Assembly: GCA_041392835.1 (NCBI GenBank)
Contig: JAWKLF010000010.1
Location: 1-64,000 of the forward strand
Length of the DNA: 64,000 bases
Reading direction: 5' to 3'
Origin: OLB11 sp041392835
GTDB lineage: Bacteria > Bacteroidota > Bacteroidia > Chitinophagales > Chitinophagaceae
Both the position numbers and the translations under genes were made by a program. Below are positions 36,299 through 47,400 of this stretch, piece after piece (position 1 is the first letter of the stretch; the number at the start of each line of letters is the position of its first letter). The notes under the pieces were generated by a model. That model was not told the DNA's origin. It did not search any database and saw only the letters and a list, made by a program, of their open reading frames with translations.

Positions 36299-37469
36299 AT
36301 GATTTTTTAAATTTAGAAAAATAAAAATTTTGTTGACTATAATTTCGTAGTCTTATATAGAGAGTCAAAACCAGTGGTAGTGTTTCAATGATTAACTTTT
36401 GAACAGAAAAAATGTTGTAAAAGATTAATAGTATAATCAACCATTTAGCATATCGAGCATAGTGAGTTACATTGTCAGATTTAATAGAAAGCAGAACAGC
36501 AAAAAATATATGCAACGGAAAAGCCCACAAAAGATTAATATTCCAACCACACACTTGATGTTCTGTGCCTAACCACATAAATAAAATGAAGAAACCCAAT
36601 AGCCCTACAAGTAAAAACAAGAGTATATCAAAATATATCAAAATAGCTTGTGTGTGCTTTTTAAAATTCATTAATATAAAAAAAATAAACAAACATGTAA
36701 ATATTACAAAAGGATAGTTTATGGTATTCTTTTCTTGGTATGTGGCTTTGAGCAGTTCATGTTTTTCTGAAACAATTTTTCTACCATGTAAGGTAGCATG
36801 GTCAAAAGCTTGCATCAAATAATCGGGCAAAAAAGTACTTTCAGCATTCGACATATTACGATCTACAACTTGACTCATTAAAGTATTGATACCTACACGC
36901 TCCCAGTGTAAATTTCTCTCATAATAGTTTAGAATTTTTCTAAAACTCATACTATCCTCAGCTATTACTTTTCCTAATACAAACTGGGTTTGAAAACTTT
37001 TTTGAAAAATATCTCGTATTCGAGTAGAACAATTATCAATCAAAAAATCATACTTATAATACTTATTTTCTTCTTTTACATTGTTGTCTAAATATGTTGT
37101 TATTTGATTTGCTTCTGTAGGTGTCAACAAAAAAACTTGCTCTATTACTCCTCGTCCTTCTTCAACATAGATACTCATAAAATTATCCATACGTTCAATA
37201 TTGAGATAGTAGGGTAATTTGCCACGAGTAAATTTCCAATAGAAATCAGGGTCAGCAAAACTAAAAGTACCATAGTTATATACCTTATCCGTTTTTTGAA
37301 TAGTATCTACTACCCGAATAGCACTATGACCATAGGTAGAATACAAATCAGCACCTCGACTGCATGTAAGCAAACTAATGCGCACAGCACTACTATCCTG
37401 ATTGGCCAATAGACTAAGCGGTAGCAGCAATAAAATACATAAAAGTCTTGAAGGATGTAAAAACTGCAT
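36273..37469 (-). CDS. DUF4105 (Lnb N-terminal domain) membrane protein
   Basis: A 398-residue protein with a signal peptide (LLCILLLLPLSLLANQ). A periplasmic DUF4105 domain covers about residues 30-190, with a conserved STYGHSAIRV (His) and KYDFLIDNCSTRIRDIF (Asn-Cys). Four to five C-terminal membrane helices follow. The GHS...NC pair is the likely catalytic centre. DUF4105 is the catalytic domain of Lnb, the intramolecular lipoprotein acyltransferase of Gram-positives. Whether the Bacteroidota protein has this activity is inference. It starts two bases behind guaB in the same operon. Confidence 0.8.
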   Translation of the reverse strand: MQFLHPSRLLCILLLLPLSLLANQDSSAVRISLLTCSRGADLYSTYGHSAIRVVDTIQKTDKVYNYGTFSFADPDFYWKFTRGKLPYYLNIERMDNFMSIYVEEGRGVIEQVFLLTPTEANQITTYLDNNVKEENKYYKYDFLIDNCSTRIRDIFQKSFQTQFVLGKVIAEDSMSFRKILNYYERNLHWERVGINTLMSQVVDRNMSNAESTFLPDYLMQAFDHATLHGRKIVSEKHELLKATYQEKNTINYPFVIFTCLFIFFILMNFKKHTQAILIYFDILLFLLVGLLGFFILFMWLGTEHQVCGWNINLLWAFPLHIFFAVLLSIKSDNVTHYARYAKWLIILLIFYNIFSVQKLIIETLPLVLTLYIRLRNYSQQNFYFSKFKKSYATNIKGI

Positions 37470-37471
37470 TG

Positions 37472-38938
37472 CTATCTTGAATAATTAGGAGATTCCTTTG
37501 TAATAACCACGTCATGCGCATGACTTTCTCTCATACCGGCATTAGTAATTTTTACAAACTTAGCTTTGTGTAAGTCTTGAATAGTTTTTGCACCGCAATA
37601 GCCCATACCAGCTCGCAAACCACCTACAAACTGATGTACCACTTCGTTTAAAGTGCCTTTGTAGGGTACTCGACCAACGATGCCCTCAGGTACTAATTTT
37701 TTTATATCATCTTCTACATCCTGAAAATAGCGGTCTTTGCTTCCTTCTTGCATTGCTTCTATACTTCCCATGCCTCTGTACGACTTAAATTTTCTTCCTT
37801 CAAAGATGATAGTTTCGCCAGGGCTTTCTTCTACTCCAGCAAAGACAGAACCCGCCATGATAGTGGAAGCGCCAGCTGCCAAAGCTTTTACCATATCGCC
37901 TGTGTAGCGTATGCCTCCATCTGCTATAACTGGTACACCCGATTTTTTGGCTACTGCACTGGCTTGCATAATAGCACTGAGCTGTGGTGCGCCAGCACCA
38001 GTTACAATACGTGTAGTACATATAGAGCCTGGGCCCACGCCAACTTTTATGGCATCTGCTCCAGCTTTAATGAGAGCACTGGCTCCTTCGGCCGTTGCCA
38101 CATTGCCAGCTATAATGGGGAGTTGCTTAAAGGATTTTTTTATCAATTTTACTGTCTCTATCACCCCTTTAGAATGCCCATGTGCACTATCGAGTGTAAT
38201 GACATCAACACCACTCTGTACTATAGCTGCTACACGGTCTAATACATCGGGAGTAATGCCAACAGCTGCACCCACCAGCAAGCGTCCCATACTTTCTTTG
38301 CTGGCATGAGGATGACTTTTGTATTGAAGTATATCTCTATACGTAATTAATCCAATGAGTTTATTTTTTTTATCTACTATGGGTAGTTTCTCAATTTTAT
38401 AAGTTTGAAGTATTTTTTCGGCTTTCAAAAGGGTAGTACCTATGGTGGCTGTAATCAATTTGTCTTTAGTCATTACAGCAGCTATAGGTTGTTTAAAATC
38501 TCGTTCAAAACGTAAATCTCTATTGGTTAATATACCCACTAAGGTTTGATTTTTTTCTACTATAGGAATGCCGCCAATTTTATTTTCTTTCATCATTTTC
38601 AACGCATCTCCAATAGTGTCGTCAGGGTGCAATGTCAAAGGATCTACTATCAGTCCACTTTCACTTCTTTTTACTTTTTTTACTTGTTCCGCTTGTTTAG
38701 CTATAGTCATGTTTTTGTGCAATATACCTATACCACCTTCACGGGCTAATGCAATTGCCAAAGCAGATTCGGTTACTGTATCCATAGCTGCAGATACTAT
38801 TGGTACATTAATTTTTATTTGTTTTGTTAAAAAAGTAGAAGTGTTTACTTCTCTTGGTAAAACTTCTGAATAACTTGGTATCAGAAGTACATCGTCGAAG
38901 GTCAGTCCTTCAAAAGAAATTTTTGTGTTTATAGCCAT
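37472..38938 (-). CDS. guaB: IMP dehydrogenase
   Basis: Oxidises IMP to XMP, the committed step of GTP synthesis. A 488-residue TIM barrel interrupted by two CBS domains (about 95-210; for example NKIGGIPIVEKNQTLVGILT). The active-site loop GPGSICTTRIVTGAG carries the catalytic Cys, and the flap has KSYRGMGSIEAM. The start MAINTKISFEGLTFDDVL at 38938 is preferred over the TTG two codons upstream, which falls in the promoter. First gene of a six-gene leftward operon (DUF4105, hydrolase, CHU_C protein, SDR, rhodanese). Confidence 0.95.
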   Translation of the reverse strand: MAINTKISFEGLTFDDVLLIPSYSEVLPREVNTSTFLTKQIKINVPIVSAAMDTVTESALAIALAREGGIGILHKNMTIAKQAEQVKKVKRSESGLIVDPLTLHPDDTIGDALKMMKENKIGGIPIVEKNQTLVGILTNRDLRFERDFKQPIAAVMTKDKLITATIGTTLLKAEKILQTYKIEKLPIVDKKNKLIGLITYRDILQYKSHPHASKESMGRLLVGAAVGITPDVLDRVAAIVQSGVDVITLDSAHGHSKGVIETVKLIKKSFKQLPIIAGNVATAEGASALIKAGADAIKVGVGPGSICTTRIVTGAGAPQLSAIMQASAVAKKSGVPVIADGGIRYTGDMVKALAAGASTIMAGSVFAGVEESPGETIIFEGRKFKSYRGMGSIEAMQEGSKDRYFQDVEDDIKKLVPEGIVGRVPYKGTLNEVVHQFVGGLRAGMGYCGAKTIQDLHKAKFVKITNAGMRESHAHDVVITKESPNYSR

Positions 38939-38941
38939 GTG

Positions 38942-38974
38942 CAAAGATAGAAAAAATTATAATGGATTACCAAA
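38942..38974 (-). promoter_or_regulatory. guaB promoter with near-leaderless start
   Basis: Read leftward: TTTG (38974-38971), 21 bases, TATCTTTG (38949-38942), then CAC and the ATG at 38938. The -7 element ends only three bases before the start codon, so the transcript would have almost no leader. Confidence 0.65.
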
Positions 38975-39166
38975 ATCCTTTTTAATGATTGTGAAATGCC
39001 CTATTAAATTTGTATATTATAATGCAACATTAAATATACCAATGATCGTTGTGAGTGATTTTTGGATATTCAGAAACAGATTCTCTATTTAAGGCATAAT
39101 AATATGAAATACTTTTAATTGGGAATTATTATCTAAATAATTTATACTTTTAAATCATCAATGTTA

Positions 39167-42067
39167 TTAATTAATTTTACTAAATCGCTTAATCTCTTTT
39201 ATTCCTTTGTCGTAATCTTCAAACTGGATAAAATAAAGTCCAGTGCTTAGAGCCGAAACATCAATTTTGTTCGTAGAAGTATTTACACTTTTTTGAGATA
39301 ATTCAATCATCTTAGAACCGAAAAAATTATAAATTGTAATCTTAGGTTTAATACTAAAATCCGCTTGCCAATGAAGATATTGTTGGGTTGGATTAGGATA
39401 TACCTTAATATGATTAGATTTTTCAATATTTTGTAAACTTAAGCCTCCATTAATTACTTTTATTGAATCATCAATGCTTCCATCTTGTAAAGAATCTATT
39501 AAAATAATTACTTCTTGGCCAGAAACGGACGGTTGTAGCTTTATAATGTGGTCGGTTTTCGGTTGAATTGGAATGGTTTGAGTGTTCCAGATAAAATAGT
39601 TACCTTGCGATAGATAACGAACGTATAAATTATACACATTACCAATTGGCTTGCCATTACTAAGTTTGAAATTATACTGGTCGATGGCTTCATACCGCAT
39701 TGTATCCTGATACGCTAATTTAAAACTATCAATAACCACCATAGATTCTTCTATATTTGGCCCATATATAGCAGTGAGTTTTGGGTATTTATCCAAGTTA
39801 TCTGGATTCTCAAAACGAATAATATTATCCTTGTTATATACTATGTCCGTAAGAGAAGGATTTGATTTTCGAGCATAGAGCATTTCTCCTTTAGGATAAG
39901 AATACATGTAACTAATCAAACTATCACAATTGCTTGAAATAGTGGTCTTCACATCAACCGAGCCTGGAAATACAAGACCATCTGTCAATCCGTCAGCATT
40001 GAAATCCTGAATTGTATTAACAGATGTAAAAGAGTTATTCTCAGTATTACCAATTCTCTCGAAATATAATGAACTATTTCCTACTGCTTCAGTTTTAAAA
40101 TCGCACAATTTTTTAGTGTAAATGACATTTTCGCCTGCTACTGATTTATTTTCAGGGCTAGGGGCTAACTTAAATGATTGGTAAACAGGATTACTAATTG
40201 CCAACTCATTTACATTGTTAGCTGCAATAAAATATTTTAACGTATCATTACGATACATATTATTCCAAGGCATATAGCTTCTTTGAATTACATTTTGACT
40301 TATGTGATCTCGATAAATTATGGGAAAGGTATTGGGGAAATTGGGGTCCATAATATGCAAGGTATCCGATGCACCATTACTAATTCTAAATTGTCTGCTA
40401 ACTCCAACTGGTACCACTGCGTGTTTACTGTCGTCTTTATATCGAATAAGCATTATATGAGCACTATCTATACTTTGAAATCCTGATGCAAAGGATTTAA
40501 ACTCTTTTTCCATGTCGGTCCAGTTGTTTGATGGATTATTATAGAAAATATAGTCTTTTTCTGAGGTGTGAGAAGCTAAGTGTTTACTGCCCTGAAAGAG
40601 GTGTAGAGCATGTAAAATATCGGTGAGTTTATAATTAACTCCAGTAGCTAAAGTATCATAATCTTGTATATAGCTTGTGGTCCAGACACCTAAACTAAAT
40701 CTTGAATCTATCATAAAACGATCTTTAAGATGTTGTAAATAGAATGCCGACATACCATAACAAACCCCTTGAAAGTTAGGCGAACCTGTCATGACCCATT
40801 TGGCAAGTGAAGAGCTTTTTGGCTTTAGCCCCTGTGGTGTTTGAATATAGCAACTATCTTGTGTATATGCCATGACCCAAGCCTTCCATGATGGTGTTTG
40901 AAGGCCGTTGTAATACCCAGGATGATTAAATGGACTTACAATAGTGGCTTGCTGTACAGATTGATTAAAATCATTCACTTGACCAAGCCATACATCACCA
41001 ACTGTATAATCATAATAACCATTTTCATATTCATGAAATAAATTCCAATTACCAACCTTAAATACATCATTAGAGACATTCAATTGTTCTAAAACATATT
41101 GCGAACTATCAGAGATGGCATAGAAACCTAACTGTTCTCCACTAGCATTGACATAATATCCGGCTATGTCATTCTTTTCACTGATTCCTTCTATACTTGA
41201 ACCATAATACGAGTCCCATTTATTGAAAATAAAGTTTTCATCGGTTTCATAGGTAATGCTCATTATGGGCGAATTTCGAGCTATAGTACCTTGCATGATA
41301 TTATTTGAGTCCCTATAACTTACCGCAATATAATAACTATTATTTATGTCATTCAAAATAGTTCGAGGCTGTGCCACTGAACTTACTTTGTGGTTATATA
41401 TGAAAAATTGATTGTTGGTTTCATCATAAATACAAGGTATGTATTGCGATCCATTAAGATAATAACCACAGGCTGTATTGTAATCGTTTATTCCCTTACC
41501 ATAACTATTATACTGTGTAGTGCCAGCTTCGTATCTTTTTGTAGCAGAAACGGTTATTGGTGGCAAAATACTTTCATAATTAAACCATCGGGTTGTGCCC
41601 GTATATATCGATCCTGCCCCAACATTATTGTTATTTATTTTTGTAGGCCATTTATTAGTAGTAGCAGACAGATGCCAATTAGCCTGAGTTACATTCTGAA
41701 TTGAGTCATTGATTATTTCTCCTTTAATAGCAATTGCCGTTGTAGGGTTGCTATATGCTCGACCAATAATAATGTTGTTGTCATTAATGCCAGTAATTTC
41801 AGTATGCGTATATCCTGAATATTGATAGGTATGAAATTTTTTGCTTTTATAGTTATAGACAAATCCCACGTTAGCACCTGCAGCATCTTTATAAAAGCCT
41901 ACTATTAATCCTTCTTTATTAATATCAGACATTGTAGTTTGAGAAGCGATATAACTATTATCCTGATATCTTACCGTATCCCAATAAGTATAGTTTACCA
42001 AAGGTTGTGAAAATCCGCTTACATAAAAATAAAGCATTGCAATAAAAAGACAGAATGATGTTTTCAT
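39167..42067 (-). CDS. T9SS-secreted putative papain-like cysteine protease
   Basis: A 966-residue secreted protein (start MKTSFCLF at 42067). A signal peptide ends near SGFSQ. A repetitive first part with GFxYNYKSKKF-like and INDNNIIIGRAY-like units resembles HAF-type beta-propeller repeats (residues 50-330). A region with NFQGVCYGMSAFYLQHL (Cys about 436), SKHAVVPVGVS (His about 549) and IMDPNFPNTFP (Asp about 574) has the Cys-His-Asp order of papain-fold peptidases. A type A T9SS sorting domain is at the C-terminus (VYPNPTQQYLHWQ, GLYFIQFEDYDKG). The propeller and protease assignments are by pattern only. It is transcribed alone. Confidence 0.7.
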   Translation of the reverse strand: MKTSFCLFIAMLYFYVSGFSQPLVNYTYWDTVRYQDNSYIASQTTMSDINKEGLIVGFYKDAAGANVGFVYNYKSKKFHTYQYSGYTHTEITGINDNNIIIGRAYSNPTTAIAIKGEIINDSIQNVTQANWHLSATTNKWPTKINNNNVGAGSIYTGTTRWFNYESILPPITVSATKRYEAGTTQYNSYGKGINDYNTACGYYLNGSQYIPCIYDETNNQFFIYNHKVSSVAQPRTILNDINNSYYIAVSYRDSNNIMQGTIARNSPIMSITYETDENFIFNKWDSYYGSSIEGISEKNDIAGYYVNASGEQLGFYAISDSSQYVLEQLNVSNDVFKVGNWNLFHEYENGYYDYTVGDVWLGQVNDFNQSVQQATIVSPFNHPGYYNGLQTPSWKAWVMAYTQDSCYIQTPQGLKPKSSSLAKWVMTGSPNFQGVCYGMSAFYLQHLKDRFMIDSRFSLGVWTTSYIQDYDTLATGVNYKLTDILHALHLFQGSKHLASHTSEKDYIFYNNPSNNWTDMEKEFKSFASGFQSIDSAHIMLIRYKDDSKHAVVPVGVSRQFRISNGASDTLHIMDPNFPNTFPIIYRDHISQNVIQRSYMPWNNMYRNDTLKYFIAANNVNELAISNPVYQSFKLAPSPENKSVAGENVIYTKKLCDFKTEAVGNSSLYFERIGNTENNSFTSVNTIQDFNADGLTDGLVFPGSVDVKTTISSNCDSLISYMYSYPKGEMLYARKSNPSLTDIVYNKDNIIRFENPDNLDKYPKLTAIYGPNIEESMVVIDSFKLAYQDTMRYEAIDQYNFKLSNGKPIGNVYNLYVRYLSQGNYFIWNTQTIPIQPKTDHIIKLQPSVSGQEVIILIDSLQDGSIDDSIKVINGGLSLQNIEKSNHIKVYPNPTQQYLHWQADFSIKPKITIYNFFGSKMIELSQKSVNTSTNKIDVSALSTGLYFIQFEDYDKGIKEIKRFSKIN

Positions 42068-42315
42068 TAGATTTAGTTTTTGGTTAAACAAATGTAATTA
42101 TTTTTTGCAAATATTAAACCTCATTTGTTTACATCTTCCAATGCCATTCATTCATAGTGATTTCTTAATAATACTTGCTTTCTATACTGATTACTTTTTT
42201 TATAATTAGCAAAAAAAGTGTTCATCCAATTACTTTAAGCATTTCTAATTATTTAAAATCAAAGATTGAATTTTAGATTCTTTTTGAATAAAACTTTACT
42301 TTGTACTTTTATCTG

Positions 42316-42735
42316 ATGAAAATAGGAATTATCAATGGACCCAATTTGAATTTGGTAGGTACAAGAGAACCATCTATATATGGGCATATGGCTATGGATG
42401 ATTTTATTACTATGTTAAGAGATAAGTATGCCAATATGGAGGTGTCTTATTTTCAGAGTAACCACGAAGGTGAGCTTATAGACTATATACAAGATTTAGA
42501 CAAACAATTGGATGCTTTAATAATAAATGCGGGTGCTTTTTCACATACTTCTATAGCCATTTTAGATGCCTTAAAAGCTGTCGATATTCCTAAAATTATA
42601 GAAGTTCATCTAAGTAATATTTATGCCAGAGAAGCTTTTAGACACCATTCCTATATTTCTACAATAGCACATGCTTGTATTGTAGGTTTTGGGCTCAAAG
42701 GATACGAAATGGCTATAGATTCTTTACTTACTTAA
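42316..42735 (+). CDS. aroQ: 3-Dehydroquinate dehydratase, type II
   Basis: A 139-residue shikimate-pathway enzyme. The start is the ATG at 42316 (MKIGIINGPNLNLVGTREP). Conserved sites: GPNLNLVGTREPSIYG with the catalytic Tyr, FQSNHEGELIDYIQ, INAGAFSHTSIA and EVHLSNIYAREAFRHHSYIS. Normal size for the dodecameric type II enzyme. It converges with the lipoprotein gene, whose end it overlaps by about 12 bases. Confidence 0.95.
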   Translation: MKIGIINGPNLNLVGTREPSIYGHMAMDDFITMLRDKYANMEVSYFQSNHEGELIDYIQDLDKQLDALIINAGAFSHTSIAILDALKAVDIPKIIEVHLSNIYAREAFRHHSYISTIAHACIVGFGLKGYEMAIDSLLT

Positions 42736-43172
42736 ATATACAGAGCTTGTAGTAATGGTATTGCTTTTATTATTGGCTTCATCTACCATATAAATTTCCC
42801 ATTGCAAGGTGTCTCTTTCAGAATGCAAACTATCTGTTCTAAGCAAAAGAAATGCCGTAGGGTAGTTTACTTCAATCACGCCTTTAATGCCTTCTTTGGG
42901 GTTGTAAATATTATCTATTTTAGGAATGGCAAAGAGGTTGTAATGGTATCTCGTAAATCTTTAAAATACAAATTGCCAGCGTTAAAACCTATATTACCAT
43001 CACCATCTTCTACTGCTATAAAAATTGAAATGGCAGAATCGATTTGACCAGCAGTAATTTGATTAGGCGTTAAACTATTAAAAGTAATTTTGGGTATATT
43101 GGAATATTTTGATTTTTTATTACAAGAAAGTAATAAAATTGCAAACATGAATAAAGTAGTCAATCGATACAT
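42724..43172 (-). pseudogene. Small lipoprotein, one frameshift
   Basis: From the ATG at 43172 a lipoprotein signal peptide (YRLTTLFMFAILLLSC) runs into a beta-rich domain (ISIFIAVEDGDGNIGF, a common Bacteroidota lipoprotein pattern). The frame breaks near 42920, and a second frame continues in good sense (IYNPKEGIKGVIEVNYPT to TTSSVYLSK) to a stop at 42724. A protein of about 148 residues results if one base is restored. The family is DUF-type hypothetical. A single indel in an otherwise clean core gene could be an assembly error. It is divergent from the acyl-protein synthetase-like gene. Confidence 0.65.
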
Positions 43173-43196
43173 ATAACAAAAATACATTTTTTCCAC

Positions 43197-44188
43197 TTGT
43201 TAAACATACAAAATATTGCTAATAATCTATGGACTATCCAAGATGCTCAGTGGAATGAAACTGCTATACAAATTGCTCAATATCAATATCAACATGTAGC
43301 TATTTATCGTCAATATGTAGATGCTATACATGTAAACATGTCCAGTATTGATCATTTTTCTCAAATTCCTTTTCTCCTATTTCTTTTTTCAAACATCATG
43401 CTGTGCTTTCGGATGAATGCAAAACTAGTAGTCAACTTTTTGAAAGTAGTGGCACTACGGATATGCAAAGGAGTAAACATTTCGTTTATGACACCGTGCT
43501 ATATGAACAAGCTATTTTGTATGGCTTTCAACTTCATTTTGGCTCTCCAAAACAATACTGTATTTTAGGTTTATTACCCTCTTATTTAGAACGTCCCAAT
43601 TCTTCATTAGTCTATATGGTTACTTACTTAATGAAATTGAGTGAGCATCCTCAAAATAATTTTTACTTACATGATTTTGAAAAGCTGACAGAACAAATTA
43701 TCGAATTAGAAAAACGCCAACAACCAACTCTATTATTTGGAGTCACCTTTGCACTTTTGGATTGGATAAAGACACACTCTTTGCCTTTAAAATATGTGAC
43801 CATTATAGAAACTGGTGGTATGAAAGGAAAAGCCGAAGAATTAACTAAACAGCAATTACACAATCAACTACAACAGGCTTTTGGCGAGCAGTGTAAAATA
43901 TATTCAGAATATGGTATGACCGAATTATTATCTCAAGCCTATTCTACACATCAACTTGTATTTACTACACCACCTTGGATGAAAATTTGTATTCGTGAAA
44001 TGAATGACCCTTTTACAATTTTACAGGAGGGAAGAGGCTTGATAAATGTTATTGATTTAGCTAATATATACTCTTGTGCTTTTATTGCCACAGACGATAT
44101 AGCAGACATAAAAAGCAATGGACAGTTTACACTTTTGGGGCGTTCGGATTATAGCGAATGGAGAGGTTGTAGCATGCTGAGTTTATAA
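43197..44188 (+). pseudogene. LuxE/acyl-protein synthetase-like protein, one frameshift
   Basis: About 330 residues of an ANL-superfamily adenylate-forming protein, related to LuxE acyl-protein synthetase. Motifs: LFESSGTTDMQRSKH (P-loop-like), ETGGMKGKAEELT, IYSEYGMTELLSQAYS and LINVIDLANIYSCAFIATDD. The first 60 residues are in one frame and the rest in another. Restoring one base near 43376 rebuilds IPFLPISFFKHHAVL, expected in the family. No ATG precedes; TTG at 43197 is the best start. Probable role: activation of a fatty or aromatic acid, unproven. The single frameshift may be an error. Confidence 0.7.
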
Positions 44189-44494
44189 ATATAAAATATC
44201 AAATTCCTAATTGTAATTTTCTTCAAAAAAACTACTTTTTTTTATTTTTATTTTTCAACATCGTTATACATATTGAAAAGACTACATTGTGCCAAAAAAT
44301 GCTCATTATATACACAGCCTGTGTATAAAGAAAATATAATTTGTAAGCGCTAAAAAATATCTTCGTTCTCACGTTTATATTCTAAACGTTTTCTCTTTTC
44401 ATGATTTTTAAAATGATTAAAATATTCATTATCAATTATTTTTAAAAGTAGCAAAGAGAATTTTTTATCTAATATCAATAATTTAAAAAACAGT
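44189..44494 (+). promoter_or_regulatory. nrdJ upstream region with two perfect dyads
   Basis: Two short perfect inverted repeats stand in this AT-rich leader: TATACACA-GCC-TGTGTATA (44309-44327) and ACGTTTA-TATTC-TAAACGT (44371-44389). The first has operator symmetry. No conserved cobalamin riboswitch core could be found by eye, although nrdJ is cobalamin-dependent. Confidence 0.4.
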
Positions 44495-47400
44495 ATGAGC
44501 AAAAAATCAACAAGCAAAGGTCTAAAATTTTCAAGATTTTATACAAGCGACTCCGTTCAAGTATTTGACCAATTTGAATACGACTATAGAACGTCGGTAA
44601 TCAAAAACCCCAATGGTGAAGTCGTATTTGAAATGACCAATGTAGAGGTTCCAAAACATTGGAGTCAAATTGCTACAGATATTTTAGCTCAAAAATATTT
44701 TAGAAAAGCAGGAGTGCCTCAAGAAGATGGTAGTCTGGGTAGAGAAACTTCCGTTAAGCAAGTAGCCCATCGTATGGCCGACTGTTGGAGACAATGGGGC
44801 GAAAAATATAATTACTTCAACGACCAAACTGATGCTCAAATATTTTACGATGAATTGGTATATACCATATTAAATCAATCGTGCGCACCCAATTCACCGC
44901 AATGGTTCAATACAGGTTTACACACAGCTTATGGCATTACTGGAAAACCACAAGGCCATTATTTTGTCAATCCTAAAACCGGAGAATTAAGTAAATCTCA
45001 AAATGCATATGAGCGTCCACAACCTCATGCATGCTTTATTTTGAGCGTAGATGATGACCTCGTAAATGAAGGTGGCATCATGGACCTTTGGGTTCGTGAA
45101 GCACGAATATTCAAATATGGTAGTGGTGTTGGAACCAATTTTTCAAGTATACGAGGTGAGGGCGAAAAACTAAGCGGAGGTGGCACATCAAGCGGATTGA
45201 TGAGCTTTTTGAAAATTGGCGACCGCGCAGCGGGCGCCATAAAAAGCGGTGGCACTACTCGTAGAGCAGCCAAAATGGTTTGTTTGGATATGGACCATCC
45301 CGAAATTGAAACGTTTATAAATTGGAAGGTAGAGGAAGAAAAAAAGGTTGCTGCTCTTATAGCTGCTGGCTATAGCCACGACTATGAAGGCGAAGCCTAT
45401 AAAACAGTTAGCGGACAAAATTCTAACAATTCAGTTCGAGTATCTAACGACTTTTTCGAAGCTCTTCAAAATAATGAAGATTGGCATTTAAAAGGTCGTA
45501 GCGATGGCAAAGTAATGAAAAAAGTTCCTGCCAAAGACATTTGGGAACAAATAGCCTATGCCGCTTGGCGATGTGCAGACCCTGGATTGCAATACGATAC
45601 CACTATTAATGAGTGGCACACATGCCCAGAAGGTGGAAAAATTAGAGCTTCCAATCCATGTAGTGAATATATGTTCTTGGATAATACAGCCTGCAATTTG
45701 GCTTCAATGAATCTAAGAAAATTCTACAATGAAGATACCAATGTGTTTGATGTAGAGGGTTATGAATATGTAACACGTTTATGGACTGTGGTTTTAGAAA
45801 TTTCTGTATTAATGGCTCAATTCCCTTCGAAAGAAGTGGCCCAACTTAGCTATGATTATAGAACATTAGGTTTAGGCTATGCAAATTTAGGTTCATTATT
45901 AATGATACAAGGCATACCGTATGATAGCGAAAAAGCAAGAGGTATAGCCGGTGCTTTAACAGCTATTATGACTGGTGTGGCATACAAAACTTCGGCTGAA
46001 ATGGCTCAATATTTAGGTACTTTTTCTAAATACGAAGCTAATAAAAAACACATGCTACGCGTCATGAGAAACCATAGAGCAGCAGCCTATGATGCTCATG
46101 AGGCATACGAAAATATAGACATTAAACCACAAGGTATCAAAGCACAATATTGTCCTGATTATTTATTAAAAGCTGCTACTAAAGCATGGGATGATGCCGT
46201 TCAATATGGTGAAAAATACGGATACCGTAATGCACAAGCAACCGTTATAGCACCTACAGGCACAATAGGTTTGGTTATGGACTGCGATACAACGGGTGTA
46301 GAACCAGATTTTGCTTTAGTAAAATTTAAAAAATTAAGTGGCGGCGGTTATTTTAAAATCATCAATCAGAGTATTCCAACAGCATTAAAAAATTTGGGCT
46401 ATACTGAAAAAGATGCTGATGCCATAGTGAAGTATGCCAAAGGACATGGCACTTTTGCAGGGGCTCCTTATATCAATCATCAATCTTTGAGTGATAAAGG
46501 TTTTATAGCCGCTGAACTAAAAAAATTGGACAAGGCCGTAGAAAGTGCATTTGATATTGCTTTTGTATTTAATCATTTTACACTAGGCGACGAATGTTTA
46601 CAACGTATAGGCTTTAACCAAGAAGACTATCTCAAACCAACTTTTTCATTATTGCACGAGTTGGGCTTTAAATCAGAAGAAATTGAAAAAGCCAATCAAT
46701 ATGTTTGTGGCACTATGATGTTAGAAGGTGCACCAGCACTTAAAGAAGAGCATTTGCCAGTGTTTGATTGTGCCAATAAATGTGGCAAAAAAGGGGAGCG
46801 CTTTATACACCATACCGGACATATTCGTATGATGGGTGCTACACAACCTTTTATCAGCGGTGCTATTTCTAAAACCATCAATTTACCAAATGAAGCCAGC
46901 ATTGAAGATATAAAAGAGTGCTACAAATTGAGTTGGGAATTAGGTCTTAAAGCCAATGCGCTTTATAGAGATGGTAGTAAACTGAGTCAGCCCTTATCGA
47001 ATAAAAGCGATAGCCAAAACGATAAGAAAGAAAATTTGGATGAAGAGGTTTCTAAAATAGCAGAAAGTGTTATACATGATTTGGGTAAATTGACTATTGA
47101 CGAATTATTAGAAGAAGTAAATAAAAGAGTTCAGGCAAGCCCAGATACTAAGTTAAAACGCCAATTGTCCAGAATAGTAGAACGCAAAACACTTCCAGCA
47201 AAAAGAAGAGGTTATACTATAAAATCTAAAGTAGGAGGGCAGGCCGTATTTTTACGTACTGGCGAATATAGCGATGGTACCTTGGGCGAAATTTTTATAG
47301 ACATGTCCAAAGAAGGAGCTACTATGCGAAGTATGCTTAATTGTTTTGCAATAGCTGTTAGTATCGGATTGCAATATGGTGTGCCATTAGAAGAGTTTGT

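Noticed and set aside
44189..44494. Cobalamin riboswitch before nrdJ
   Set aside because: Expected for a cobalamin-dependent enzyme but no conserved core was found by eye; a model search would decide.
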